From Bedellia somnulentella (Eukaryota; Arthropoda; Insecta; Lepidoptera; Bedelliidae), in the NCBI GenBank assembly GCA_963576735.1, contig OY755179.1, positions 744,001-808,000 on the forward strand: a DNA stretch of 64,000 bases, given 5' to 3'. Below are positions 21,831 through 32,999 of this stretch, piece by piece. The notes below the pieces were generated by a model. It searched no databases. It was not told the DNA's origin and saw only the letters and a program-made list of their open reading frames with translations. The position numbers were made by a program, and so were the translations under genes. The stretch's first letter is position 1. The number at the start of each line of letters is the position of its first letter.

Positions 21831-22024
21831 ACGTACAATTTATTCTTAATGTTTGCAATATCGTATGTATAGCTTCATTGATTTTAAAGGCACTATAATT
21901 TGTCATCATAATCACAGAGTAAAAAAAAAGTCTCCACCGAGGGGTATAGTTTTTTCGTGGATAGAATAAATGGACCATTGCCTACTACGACATCCTAGTA
22001 TGGGTTCGTAGATTTTGACGTGTA

Positions 22025-22232
22025 AACTATCATGGAAAGAAAGAAAAGAAAGAAAGAAAAACATTTATTCATTGCTAAGTTTGGGTAAACAATACATGAA
22101 ACATGACACATAACAATAAAATAATATTAAAGTAAAGTTGGTTTTTCAACAAAAAAAATAAATGTATGTCAACAAAAATGGCAATCATGGCATAGTAGCC
22201 GGACCAACGGCTTTACACTCCCTTCGAATTAC
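22025..22232 (-). repeat. Possible LINE 3' end on minus strand
   Basis: A GAAA/AAAGAAAG run is followed by CATTTATTCATTGCTAAGTT; on the minus strand this is an A/T-rich 3' UTR with a TTTC-type simple tail. Family unknown. Confidence 0.35.
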
Positions 22233-22387
22233 TGAATCATCTTCATTTTTAGTAATCATGTGATCTAGCCTGGGATAAATCCTAAGCAGATATTTCCGAT
22301 ATTACTATAGAAACCTAGTACAATTTTTTTAAAAAGTATTTTACAAAATATTAAGTGTTTATTTACCTAACCAGAAACTACAGCATA

Positions 22388-22555
22388 GACGACATTCGTG
22401 GTCAAGTGGATAGATCACTAGCTTCTTGGTCCGGAGGTTGTGGGTTCGATCCCCGCTGAGAGCAACATTGAGTTCGTATCCCATAATGCAAGTTCTATTC
22501 AGTTTGGGGCTAACTTGATCTCTGCATAATATATCCGTATATATATTATCATTTA
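22388..22555 (+). mobile_element. tRNA-derived SINE (fourth family, single copy)
   Basis: CGTGGTCAAGTGGATAGATC supplies an A-box-like motif and TGTGGGTTCGATCCCCGC a near-perfect B box, 33 bases apart. The tail is AT-rich (ATATATCCGTATATATATTA). It is not a functional tRNA gene because the acceptor ends do not pair. Confidence 0.65.
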
Positions 22556-22559
22556 TTAA

Positions 22560-23634
22560 TGCAAAATTCATTCAAATAGTTAATCATTTAAGTAGAAACG
22601 CTATAAGTATGTCATCTCCGTATCTCGTTGCCTCCATAATAGAGTTGGCCAGATGATTTGTCGGATCGATCCCTATTTACGGAAATTGGATTTGTAGATT
22701 GTCCTGGATAGCGGTCCGGGACTCGCAGGGACTTTATACCTTCGTCTTTATCTTCGATTTGCTTAGTTCGGTGACTAGTTTTTGAAGTCGGTGGGTTGAT
22801 ATTGGAAACTGAATATAAAATATATACTCGTTTACAAATTAGGAGTAAATGTAATAGGTTTTTAGTGATCATGATTTTTCATATTAGGAATATTTTATGT
22901 ATCCGACTTAGTTTGAAATAAAACTGATCAATCTTATCTTGTAGCTAATGTAGCAGATGACTGAGATTAATTGAATTGGCCCTTTTTAATTCATCAACGG
23001 GCAATCATACTCTAAAAAGACACAAATAAATATTTATTTAGATGTTATTTATGAATAAGTTTTTACGTTATGAGAATAATTTAGTCAATCAGCTGTTGAA
23101 ATAAATTGGATTAATTTAGGGGACAAAGTTTATTCTGCAAATTTCGTAACACCCATCACCAAAAACTATTATTTTACAATCATATCGTTCCGTTATCGCC
23201 ACGTTCCTAAAGCTACTAAATATTTTTTAAATTTTGAACCATTGGCTTAATTGGGAGTTATAGCCATGAGTACTGTATGCGGATGTATAACAATTTAAAA
23301 TATAACATAAAAAATATTTCTTTAAATAACAAATAATAAAATACACTGAAATTACAGGCGTTCGAAAGATTCTAAAATGATATAACCATTTCAGTGAATG
23401 TTCTAATTGAACGTTTCAGAATACCATCTGTTTTCCAAAAGGGATCAAGTGAACTGCAATTTTGGGTCCGCGGAGATTTCATAAAATTGCTTATGTACGT
23501 GATCTGATGTTAAACGACATTCTATTCTTTTAATGTCACTCTTTGTTTTTATTGCTTTTTATTCGTTGAGGTATATTTTACAATTTTGTATTGCTGTCGG
23601 AAAATATTGTTAGGAAACTGAGGCTAACTCTTAA
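22560..23634. other. Intergenic, nothing recognised
   Basis: No convincing coding frame or shared repeat. Confidence 0.4.
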
Positions 23635-23648
23635 GTAGTTTATGCATA

Positions 23649-23897
23649 GTAGTTTAAGCTGTGTAGTGTCGGCTTAGAATAGCACTACCCCATTTCTTCC
23701 GGTGGGTGTACGTAAAAGGCGACTAACGGTATCGGGGCTTTTAAGGGATTTTTGGGCGATGTGGTTGGAGACCCATCACCAACAACCTTTATCTCACCAT
23801 CTTTTCCCCACTCTACTTTCCAAAAGTGGCTTAGGAATTTTTAATTCCTCAGCTCTGGCTACCCCTTCCTGGGATTTATAGCCTTGAGTATATGTAT
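23649..23897 (+). mobile_element. SINE-A with 14-bp target duplication
   Basis: Bounded by GTAGTTTATGCATA at 23635-23648 and 23898-23911. About nine extra bases lie between the left duplication and the usual GCTGTGTAG start. Confidence 0.9.
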
Positions 23898-24054
23898 GTA
23901 GTTTATGCATATTGGTATGCAGAAATTGACTATTTTATTATGTTGGGTTAAAACTATAATCCTATTTTATTTAGTCAGATGAGCTTGAAATACATTAATT
24001 TTACTCACCTATTAAAAACAGGAATTATGAAAAGGGCACGCTAAAATATCCTAT

Positions 24055-24312
24055 TAATATTATAAATGTGAAAGTTTAGATGTTTGGATGTTTATGTGTT
24101 TGAGGCGAGAAGGCTCCACAAGTACGTAATGTACATGAATGAAGTTAGGTAGAATGCTAGATAATGACCCAAATTATAACAAAGGATACATTTTATCCCG
24201 GATTTTTTTTTTATCAATAAAATTTTCACGCCTTATTGAACTAAGAGTACCGGAAAAAACGCCTAAAGTTTTGCATAAGCAAAGTACGAAGTCTGTCGGC
24301 TCAGATAGTTTC
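24055..24312 (+). mobile_element. Non-autonomous Helitron
   Basis: Starts A^TCCTATTAATATTATAAATG and ends GTCGGCTCAGATAG^T, a one-base variant of the CTAG end. Same family as the copy at 12375-12716. Confidence 0.55.
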
Positions 24313-24314
24313 AT

Positions 24315-25425
24315 ATAAACCAGATTCTAGAACATAATAAGCTAACTCAAAAAACGCTCGTAAAGATAGTATAAAACTATAGCGGCACAAACATTTTCCA
24401 TTGTTATTTCCAAGCAAGACGATGGAGCAAAGGTCTTAAGAGTTATCATTCCTTTTTCATTTAAGGAGGGGAAACGAACAGTCGTCAACTCCTTAGGGCA
24501 ACATAAAGCTGACTTTTGTTTCGTTTTAATTACGCCCCGGCGGCCACTGCAACTTAAAAAGTTAATTAGCTTTAATTTTAACTGGAAGGAAACATTTCGC
24601 TAAAATCTGCAGAAATGGACGCTTAGCAAGCGTTATGAATAATTCCGAATAGGTTGCCACTTATTTGCATTTTTAAATTAAACTTTTGAAAGTCGTTCCT
24701 CCATTTAATTACGATATTATTATGATGGATCCCAAAAAAACTCGGTAGGAACAAACGTAGAAACCATTAACCGTTCGGCGGATATAATAATTCGAGAAAC
24801 ATCTAAAGTCGTAAAATTGGCTCCCTTTACGTTTCAAATCCCAAGTTATGTATTCGTGGAGTGGAAACAGAATGATACGCACAAAGCGACTATAAAATTT
24901 ATTGTCACCGAGGAAACATCTGGAGCCTCCCCCTTGGAAGACAACGCAAGCTGTTTTACAGAGCGACCTACTCAATATTCAGAAAAATAAAAACTCTACA
25001 GCTACTAGGAGGCGAGGCCGCGTATAGAGCGGAGTGCAAGATTTATTTTGTACTGCATTCACATGTGTGAAAGGGAAATATTACTTTTTTGTAGATTTAC
25101 TGCAACCAACAAACGCAGGACGGGAATGGAAATAATTAAAAAAGTTATACCAACATGTTTTCCACTCTCATTTTGGAGATTTTGTTGGTTTGATCGATTT
25201 ATAAATGAATCGGTGTTTAATACTCCTGCAATTTGGGTTGGAGGAATATTTTAATATTTAATTAAAATAACAAATTGCATTTTTATATGTTTATACTTGT
25301 AGTCTTTTATTTCGAATATTGTTTACAAAGTGACATATTGTTTTATTGACAATATAGATCAAAGATAAATAGGTAAATATTAGCAGACAAATGTAGTTAA
25401 AACCATAGATCAACAAATACCAACG
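24315..25425. other. Intergenic, nothing recognised
   Basis: 24440-25040 is less AT-rich than its surroundings. Open frames of 60-90 codons here have no recognisable domain. Confidence 0.35.
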
Positions 25426-25427
25426 AT

Positions 25428-25862
25428 ATAATGGGAGGTTTTCCTTTTTTTCTTTTTTTCTTCTTCCCTGTTCTCAGGATAGATGGCGCCAGACTAGCTA
25501 TGTTACTGGTAGGAACGGAACGTAACACCGTTTTTCACACTTGGATGTAATGATATCGTAAAACGGAACGTACATAAAAACGTTCTGATTTGAAAGTCTA
25601 AATTAACATCAGTTTAACCCAAGATAGCTCAAAAGTAAATAAACAAAGACGGTACTTATATTTAACATTCTTTTTGTTGTTTTTACTCGCCAAAAAGTTA
25701 CTCTATGGTGCTGTGACACATGTTTATAACGTTGACATTGGCGAAATTATTGTGTGGCGAAATTGTGTGGTAAGTAACGTAGTTACATCAACGCCATCTA
25801 CAGAGCTCTAGGAAACTATGTTGTTTTTTTATTTTTCAAAAAGAAAACCTCTCATTATAACA
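25428..25862. mobile_element. MITE with imperfect inverted ends
   Basis: ATAATGGGAGGTTTTCCTTT at the left mirrors AAAGAAAACCTCTCATTAT at the right. Inside, GATGGCGCCAGA and TCAACGCCATCTACAGAG form a second inverted pair. Flanks suggest a TATA or TA duplication but AT richness makes this ambiguous. No coding. Confidence 0.5.
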
Positions 25863-25922
25863 ATGAGAAGGTTAGGAAATTTAAAAACGGTTTAAACGTT
25901 ATTTACATTGGACATCTAAGCA

Positions 25923-26186
25923 GCTAGTGCTGTGTAGTGTCGGCTTAGAATAGCACTACCCCCATGCTTCCGGCGGGTGTACGTAAGAGGCGACTAACGG
26001 TATTGGGGCTTTAAAGGTATTTTTGGGCGATGCGGTTGGAGACCCATCACCAACAACCTTTATTTTATCATCTTTTCCACACTTAACTTTCCAAAAGTGG
26101 CTGAGGAATTTCTGATTCCTTAGCTCTGGCTACACCATCTAGGGATTTATAGCCGTGAGTATATGTATGTATGTATGTATGTATGT
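25923..26186 (+). mobile_element. SINE-A with 11-bp target duplication
   Basis: Bounded by ACATCTAAGCA at 25912-25922 and 26187-26197, after a (TATG)n tail. Confidence 0.9.
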
Positions 26187-26294
26187 ACATCTAAGCATTA
26201 TTGTGTTAACTTTGAATATCAGTAACCGTTCTTTCCCGTGAGTATCGTAGGAACCCATCATCTTCAGTTTTTTTAAATATAATAATTGAGCGAA

Positions 26295-26542
26295 AAATTG
26301 CCGTGTAGTGCCGGCTTAGAATGTCGCTACCACTTTCTACCCAAGGGTGTCGTAAGAGGCGACTAAGGGTATTGGGGCTTTTTATTGAGTTTTTGGGCGA
26401 TACGGTTGGAGACCCATCACCAAAAACCTTTATTTTAACGCCTTTTCCCCACTCATCTTCCAAAAGCGGCTAAGGAATTTATAATTCCTTGGCTCTGGCT
26501 ACCCCTTCTAGGGAATTATAGCCGTGAGTATATGTATGTATG
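26295..26542 (+). mobile_element. SINE-A with 12-bp target duplication
   Basis: Starts GCCGTGTAGTGCCGGCTTAG (a variant head). Bounded by TAATTGAGCGAA at 26283-26294 and 26543-26554. Confidence 0.9.
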
Positions 26543-26567
26543 TAATTGAGCGAAGGTACTTTTCTAA

Positions 26568-26614
26568 AATTAAGAAAACGAATATTTATAATATAAATAT
26601 TCGTTTTCTTAATT
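26568..26614. repeat. Perfect 23-bp inverted repeat, 1-nt centre
   Basis: 26568-26590 is exactly complementary to 26592-26614 around A26591. It lies between a SINE-A duplication and a TA microsatellite next to the transposon end at 26655. Confidence 0.85.
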
Positions 26615-27503
26615 ATATATATATATATATATATATAAGTATAAGTATATATATCGACGGCCCCTACGTAAAGTATCGTAACTGCAAAAATCGAAATTTC
26701 TGTTTTTTGCATATGTAAAACGTAACAATGAGTAACTATGATGTACATTAATTATTTTTTGTTTTTATACATTTTTAAGACCCTTTTTCAATTGAATACT
26801 GTCGAAACTGTACAAATTACGCGCCAAAAACTATATTAAGTGGCAGATTCGACAGTATTCCCTAAGAGCGCTGCGCGGGCGCGACTCGAAACTACCAGAC
26901 TCGACAGTTTTCTCTGGGATGTGGTGGGGGAGGACACATTTACCTTTTTTCAAGTTTTTGTTTACTTAATGAATAAAAATGAATGGTTGAGGTAAACAAC
27001 TAGTCAATTAGGTTACAAAACCAAATATCAATAAGTGTGAGAGTTGTGAGACAGTCGAATGTGAGTATGAAGCTCAGAAACCTGGTATTCGAATGGTAAT
27101 GGAATCAGCTTTTAAATTATTCAAATTATTTACACTAGTAAAATGATACATTGCTTATATAAGTAATAAGTGCCTGATTTATGATTAAACTTATAATTAA
27201 ATCGATTCTAAAGCAATTCGCGTGGCGAGTTTTTAGATTAACGCAGTAAACTATCGAAAATGGCAGTTTCAATTGTGTTCTTTTAAAAACATATTTTTTT
27301 CTCTATCGGAACTGCCATTTTTGATAGTATACTGTGCTCTCATTAAGCACTAAAATATCGAAAGTGGTATTTACGATGGTCTTCTGCGATTGGAAGAAAT
27401 CGAATCTGCTACTTGCGATAGTTTTTTACGATATTAATGAATTGCCAATGTACTTCCGATTTTTTTAAAGCTTTTGTTTTAGTAAATAATGGAAAAAAAA
27501 ATC

Positions 27504-27640
27504 GGCACCAGCGAGGATCGAACCCACGACCTACGGGTATACGCCCCCGTCGCTTTGCCAATTGAGCTATAGTGTTAAGTGGCTTCTAGTGCGAAATTGT
27601 TCTTTCCTATGTTTCTTTTACACTTTTTAAGTAGTGTTAG
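27504..27640 (-). mobile_element. SINE-C half with tRNA-like module
   Basis: Reverse strand carries a tRNA-like stretch (27504-27576) with TGGGTTCGATCCTCGC as the T-arm. The spacer (GTTTCTTTTACACTTTTTAA, GTAGTGTTAG) matches the centre of the palindromic copy at 57.5 kb, so this is one arm only. Confidence 0.65.
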
Positions 27641-27823
27641 CTTTCCCTACCTCCGATTTTATTAAATATTGGAAATGTCATTGTCTACCTTTACTGATAG
27701 AACGCAAATGTTGAGAACGCCTAACTTTTACATTATTAGAATATTTTTTTTGGTTCAGTGTATTAGCTTCTTACTGGAATTATCGAATTAAAAATAATCT
27801 TTAAACTCAAACTTATTTAAGTT

Positions 27824-28039
27824 AGTAAAATTAAAATAAAAGTAATCAAAATGTTTTTTTTTGTTCATGAAAATCTCATGTGGGGATTGTTCGAATAAAT
27901 AAATTAAAAGTAAAAGGAAAAAAAAATTTCGACACCTTTCCTTTCCTTTATTTATCCTTTATTTATAAAAAAATAATCCCTACATGAGGTTTTCATGAAC
28001 AAAAAAAAACATTCTGATTACTTTTATTTTAATTTTACT
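27824..28039. mobile_element. SINE-C foldback derivative without tRNA-like part
   Basis: Arms 27824-27888 and 27975-28039 are ~65-bp inverted repeats containing TTGTTCATGAAAATCTCATG and the GGGGATT marker. The centre has AAATTTCGACAC, the edge of the tRNA-like module, then a T/C-rich run: a palindromic copy that lost the middle. Confidence 0.7.
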
Positions 28040-28079
28040 TTCTATATATATACAAATATATAATACACTGACATAGAAT

Positions 28080-28376
28080 GGAGGTTTCTCAACGAAATTT
28101 ATGAAGCCAGAAAATGCACATGTTTGTTCAGCAAACGAATTCCCAGACGAAACTCCCGACCGCGCAGAAGAGACACCGGTTCAATCTCTCACCTTAGCCC
28201 AAGCTTTTGACAGTGAACAACCACCATCTTTAGATATTACAGACGTGCCGAGTGTTAATTCTTTAATATCAATATCTGATCCAGAAGAAATTAATTCACC
28301 TAACTCTGCTCAGGGCCATATCCCAGCCCTTAAAACAGGTTGTGAGCATAGGCACCTAAAAGTCTCCTGCCCATAG
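28080..28376 (+). pseudogene. Possible N-terminal coding remnant of the 3.8-kb transposon
   Basis: An open frame from 28101 encodes 91 residues rich in acidic residues, Pro and Ser (TDVPSVNSLISISDPEEINS). No domain. Given its place inside the transposon it may be the N-terminal region of its protein. It ends at 28376 before the next recognisable coding remnant. Confidence 0.35.
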
Positions 28377-28599
28377 AGTTAGTATCATCCGTCATCATCA
28401 TCGTATCAGCTAAAGCCTAAAAAGACCATGAACGTGTGTGGTCGTAGGTCGATGAGGGTTGTGAGCATGCACATTATGCTCATATGGCTGGATCCGCGCA
28501 TGACTTTGCTACGCGCAAACGAACTTATACACCTGATCCAGGTCAAAAGTGAAAGCGAGCTGGTGATCAATGGATCGACGTCCGAAGGAAATTGCCAAA

Positions 28600-29635
28600 A
28601 AATACTGTCCAAAATTTCATCGTTAAAAGCGGAAAAACTATGCCCGCGGAAAGAATCAAAAGTCCACCTGCAAACTGAAATATTCAAGAGCATTTACAGA
28701 AGGAGTAAGACAACATATTTTTAAAGAATGTTGGCAGCTGTCGGATCATGCAATGCAGTAGGAGTACATCAATAAATAGGTATACGGATAGAATTGAAAA
28801 AAAAATAAAAACGACAGAGGAACCCTCAAGGAGACAATTCACTAAAATATATATTTTACCTAAACCTTAACATAATACTGTCTAAGAAAAAAAGGGTGTG
28901 GCTTAAATTAAAATATTTTGTGCTACCCTAGCTGCAAAAGACCAATTTATTAGAACGGCACAAGAAAAACTGGACTAAACTGGCGTTACTGGAAAATACA
29001 ACAGAGAAAGAGAGTGATAGCTCAATGGGTAGAACACCGGTTAACGTGCAAGCGACTAGTGTTCTAATCCCGGGTCGGGCCTACACCAATTTGTCTTTTC
29101 TAAAAATATATGTGTGGTTAATTTATCATGGTTGTTAACGGTGAGGGAAAACATCGTGAGAAAACCCACATGACTGAGTTATACTTAGTCGTGTGACAGT
29201 GTATTCGTACAAAACGGCGATAGGCCTGTCCCCTATCACGTGAGTACACTGTCCATGCAAAACGTGGGTAGTCTGAACACCAGGTGACAAAGTCACGTGA
29301 TGTTCAGAAGTATTAGTACCTCTGCCAACCCCTTCGGGGATAAACGGCGTGAACGTTTATGTTATGTTATGTTATGTTACAACAGAGAAAAGCATTTAAA
29401 GCACCCAAGGAAAACTGTCGCGGAAATGATTCGGACTATCTGTGACCATGTCTGGGCATTTCAACAAGTTGAGTCCCATTTCACAAAAAAAAACAACAAC
29501 AAATTGTATCTTGACAATTCATTGAGATTTGCTAAGTGGTTTATTATGTACAAAGAGTGGCCAGAGTTAAATAACTACAGCAATCAGTCAATAGTTAATG
29601 ACAACATGACTAATACATTTTTGGTTCTAAAATAA
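28600..29635 (+). pseudogene. Decayed transposase-like coding remnants, split by SINE-B
   Basis: With frame changes, the region reads a Cys/Arg-rich block (AFTEGVRQHIFKECWQLSDH), then LAAKDQFIRTAQEKL. After the SINE-B (29010-29377) it continues YNREKHLKHPRKTVAEMIRT and VWAFQQVESHFTKKNNNKLY to a stop at 29635. From memory, the order (Cys-rich RQ.IF..W block, then F..VESHY/F...K.YL...L) is that of a cysteine-rich transposase-like family common in insect genomes; the superfamily is not certain. The C-terminal catalytic part is missing. Confidence 0.55.
29010..29377 (+). mobile_element. SINE-B with 13-bp target duplication
   Basis: Full length, head GTGATAGCTCAATGGGTAGA, tail (TTATG)n. Bounded by TACAACAGAGAAA at 28997-29009 and 29378-29390. 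It interrupts the transposase-like remnant, so it is younger than the host transposon. Confidence 0.95.
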
Positions 29636-29639
29636 TGCT

Positions 29640-30423
29640 AGTACCTAGGTCTATTGATCCATAAGATCTATTGTTTCATGAAAATAATTTTACTACTTAT
29701 TTTATATTACTTAAATCTGATAGTTTGTTATTACGAGTAACATACTCGTAAGACTGCTGAGTACATAAGTCACTATAACATACATAGTTATTAGTTTTCA
29801 ATAGTTATTAATTGCCCATTAGTTTAGACCCTAGAATCCCATATAATATTAATAATTTCTAAAATTTTTCGTTATCTTTATTAATATATTTTATATATGA
29901 TAATTTTATTTTCAGTTAGGAAAGTTTTTTTTTCATACCTCAGTCATGCTAATGCAAGCAAATTTGTTCATATTATTTTAGTGCACCTGTTACTTATTAC
30001 AATGCATGTTTTGTTTTGTTACCATACAAAAAAACATAAAATCAAAAACCCTGTTGTTTTCTTGGTAGAAAAGTATCTTCATATCCGCATTATACCTTAA
30101 AAATGCTATTGAATGTACCAGTTTTAGTTACATCGTGACGAAGAATATTATTGTAATTACCACTTACTATATTTAGGCAATTGCAAATGACCTAGAATAA
30201 TATCGAAACTGCCACATTCGATAAAACGCCGCTTAATACTGACGAGGTATAACATTGAAAATGAAATATCTAGAAATAAAATATATATTTAAAATAACAC
30301 ATAAAGTAATTAAATTAAGTATAAAATAGTCATGTAATTTCAAGTATTTTATTTTACAAAATGTTAGTATTTACTTTTAAAATCAATTTTCTAACTTTGA
30401 ATTGCTCTCCTGTAAAGTTAAGG
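29640..30423. other. 3' non-coding part of the 3.8-kb transposon
   Basis: AT-rich. One copy of the ATCGAAACTGCCACATTCGA subterminal motif lies at ~30203-30222. Confidence 0.5.
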
Positions 30424-30465
30424 TTTTGCAGTTACGATACTTTACGTAGGGGCCGTCGATATATA

Positions 30466-31100
30466 TATATATATATATTATATTATATATATACTATATA
30501 TTATATAGAATCGACCTTCGGTGTATTTTGTTAAACATATCTGGTTACAATCTTGATTTTATCATCGATCTTAAAAGTAAACAAAGGGTTTTTTTATGAA
30601 ACATATTTCGGAAACTTAGTTCAGTGTTTTGGAAACGATTTGATCTAATCTTGATACTAAACTCGTAAAAAGAAACCAAGGGCCTTTTTTTGTGCCTTAA
30701 CATTGTTCAGTTTGAAACATATTTTTAGATTAAGTTAGTTTTAGCTGTGTAGTGCCGGCTTAGAATAGCATTAACACGTTTCTACCCAAGGTTGTCTTGA
30801 CGCAGCCCAGGTTAAATTATTAATTAATTTAAACTTTCCTAGATTATTTTTTACTATCATGTCTTACTGTTTGATCTACCATTTTAAACAATAAACTGTC
30901 ATTTATTTAGCGGAATTAAGCGAAGAAATTTATTAATATTAGTATTGCTATGGATTTCCGCAAAGTTCACGCCTGATTCAATCCAAAACTGCCATTTGCT
31001 ATTAGTATGGTTTTTAGAAGTAACAAATATATAGAGTAATAAACATATATATTATGCTGTGTACTTTATGGATTGCAAAAATAAATAAATGAAATGAAAT
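30466..31100. other. Intergenic with a SINE-A scrap
   Basis: Apart from the fragment at 30744-30797, no feature is recognised. Confidence 0.4.
30744..30797 (+). mobile_element. SINE-A 5' end fragment
   Basis: GCTGTGTAGTGCCGGCTTAG to TTTCTACCCAAGGTTGTC, the first ~55 bases only. Confidence 0.75.
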
Positions 31101-31101
31101 A

Positions 31102-31335
31102 GTGTCGGCTTAGAATAGCACTACCCCATTTCTTCCGGTGGGTGTACGTAGGAGGCGACTAACGGTATTGGGGCCTTTAAGGGATTTTTGGGCGATGCGG
31201 TTGGAGACCCATCACCAACAACCTTTAGTTTTACCACCTTTCCCCCACGCAACTTCCAAATGTGGCTGAGGAATTTCTAATTCCTTAGCTCTGGCTACCC
31301 CTTCTAGGGATTTATAGCCGTGAGTATTGATATTT
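31102..31335 (+). mobile_element. SINE-A with SINE-C in its tail
   Basis: Core and 3' end complete (AGCCGTGAGTATTGATATTT). The first bases are separated: GCTGTGTA lies ~40 bases upstream, with an AATAAATAAATGAAATG-rich stretch in between. Confidence 0.85.
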
Positions 31336-31485
31336 ACTCATAAATAAAAGATGTTATTAAAGGAAAGAAAAATTTCGACACTGGCGGGGTTCGAACCCGC
31401 GACCTTCGGGTATACGCCCCCGTCATTTTTTATTTATTTATGAGTAATAATCCCCACATGAGGAATTCGTGTCAAAAAACATTAA
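31336..31485 (-). mobile_element. SINE-C short form with 13-bp target duplication
   Basis: Holds the tRNA-like half GGCGGGGTTCGAACCCGCGA and the marker AATAATCCCCACATGAGG. Bounded by AGTATTGATATTT at 31323-31335 and 31486-31498. Confidence 0.85.
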
Positions 31486-31565
31486 AGTATTGATATTTGT
31501 TGAGAGTTATATGTATGTAAATATATAGAGGTGTATATATGTGTATAAGGAGCTGTTACATCGTG

Positions 31566-31755
31566 TTTCGGCTTAGAATGTCACTACCCCTTTCTACCCA
31601 CGGGTGTCGCCGTTGGAAACCATCACCAACGATACCTTATTTCTACTATCTTGTCCTCTAACAACTTCTTAATGTGGCAGAAGAGTTTCTAGCTCTGAAG
31701 CTCTGACTATCCCTTTTCAGTTTTATGGCCGTGAGTATAAGTATGTATTTATGTA
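31566..31755 (+). mobile_element. SINE-A, diverged
   Basis: TTTCGGCTTAGAATGTCACT to ATGGCCGTGAGTATAAGTAT, with a ~35-base deletion after CCACGGGTGTCG. Confidence 0.75.
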
Positions 31756-31759
31756 TATT

Positions 31760-32440
31760 TATTTACTCCATTTTTAGACATTCCTTTATTTTGCAAACCA
31801 CTTCTGAGATAACTCAAAAGATTCTAGACCCATAATTATTAACCAACGACTTAGCACTCAACTGCATTAACCCAGTTCTTCAATTCATCAAGTAAATATA
31901 TAACTCAGAAGCCAAGATAAGTAAAATTGCATTAGGCTCCTATATCAACAGTGCATTATTCATATAGCGCACAGCGTTCACTCGTGCAGTTATCACGGAC
32001 TACAGATCTGTTTCAGAACAGTGCACAGTGCTTCTATGAAAGTTATTTACAGCCGTCCGCATCGGGACATATTTTAGTACGGCCCAATCGATAGGGCTTC
32101 GTGACCAGAGGCGCTTAATGGCCCGCACTGTCCCGCTGTGCTCAATGCGCTTTCACGATACCTCATTTTGACTTGCTGGGATGTACCATTCGTCTTATCG
32201 AATGTGTTCTGTATAGTTTAGAAGTGATTTATACACTTAATCGGATGATAGTGGATTGGAATATTGTATCACTTCCTATGCGGCTTGTCGCCTCACTTTG
32301 AGCGTGAGTTATCTGACCAAATTATTCCATACATTGTTTCATCTTTATTAAAACTTTAAAGGATTGTTTTTTTTATTAACCTGTGAAAGGCTCGGGCAAG
32401 TTTAAACAATTAATTAATAATGTTTGTAATTTAAAAAATA
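31760..32440. other. Intergenic, partly GC-balanced
   Basis: 31950-32320 has higher GC than the region. Possible conserved non-coding DNA, but I see no coding frame. Confidence 0.3.
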
Positions 32441-32444
32441 TGTT

Positions 32445-32999
32445 ATTATCGAGAGAAGAGTGAAAAAGGGTAATGACATTACACATTATGATGACATTAG
32501 TCCTCGTTCCTACGCTTATGTATGGCAGTGAATTTTGGGTGTGTCAGAAGAAGCATGAAAGTAGAGTAAATGCAGTAGAATTGAGATCCCTCAGAAAAGT
32601 GTGTAATGTAAGGTTATGTGATCGTGTGAGGAATGATGTGATTCGTGAAAGGTGTGGTGTAAAAGATGATATTGTAAGAAAGATAGAAAAAGGAATGTAG
32701 AGATGGTTTGGGCACATAGAGAGGATGGATGACAGTAAATTGGTGAAAGAAATATATAGAGCCAATGTGGAAGGTAATGTTAGTAGAGGACGACCTCGGA
32801 GGACACATTTGGATCAAATAGAAAATGTGCTCAAAAAGGCAGGTGTCCGCAGTATGAAGAATCAAAGAGCATGTATGAAAAGATTGATGGATGTAAACGA
32901 AGCCAGAGAGGTTTGCCAGGATCGTACAAAGTGGCGATCGATAGTCTCTGCCTACCCCAATGGGAACTAACGGCGTGAGAATATGTATGTATGTATGTT
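32445..32999 (+). mobile_element. RTE-like LINE, 3' end
   Basis: Encodes RT C-terminal segments VLVPTLMYGSEFWVCQKKHE and RSLRKVCNVRLCDRVRND. After an in-frame TAG (32698-32700) it continues RWFGHIERMDDSKLVKEIYR to VSAYPNGN, then GGCGTGAGAATATG(TATG)n. It contains the segment missing from the 14.9 kb copy. One stop plus 5' truncation make it a pseudo-copy. Confidence 0.8.

Larger units (their letters stand above)
26655..30458 (+). mobile_element. 3.8-kb DNA transposon with 35-bp perfect inverted ends
   Basis: 26655-26689 (CGACGGCCCCTACGTAAAGT...) is the exact reverse complement of 30424-30458. Both ends lie in TA microsatellites, so a TA-type target duplication cannot be read. Inside are decayed transposase-like pieces (28.6-29.6 kb), several copies of a TATCGAAANTGGCAGT-like motif near both ends, and nested SINE-C and SINE-B insertions. 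Not autonomous now. Confidence 0.8.

Noticed and set aside
22388..22465. A genuine tRNA gene
   Set aside because: A and B boxes are present but the acceptor ends do not pair and a SINE-like tail follows.
24709..24975. 88-codon frame on the minus strand
   Set aside because: No domain and no supporting splice sites or repeats.
26479..26748. Frames through the TA microsatellite and palindrome
   Set aside because: Translations of simple repeats (alternating Tyr/Ile).
28428..28724. 98-codon frame as a separate gene
   Set aside because: It lies inside the 3.8-kb transposon; neighbouring frames carry the transposase-like remnants, so it is a decayed part or a shadow.
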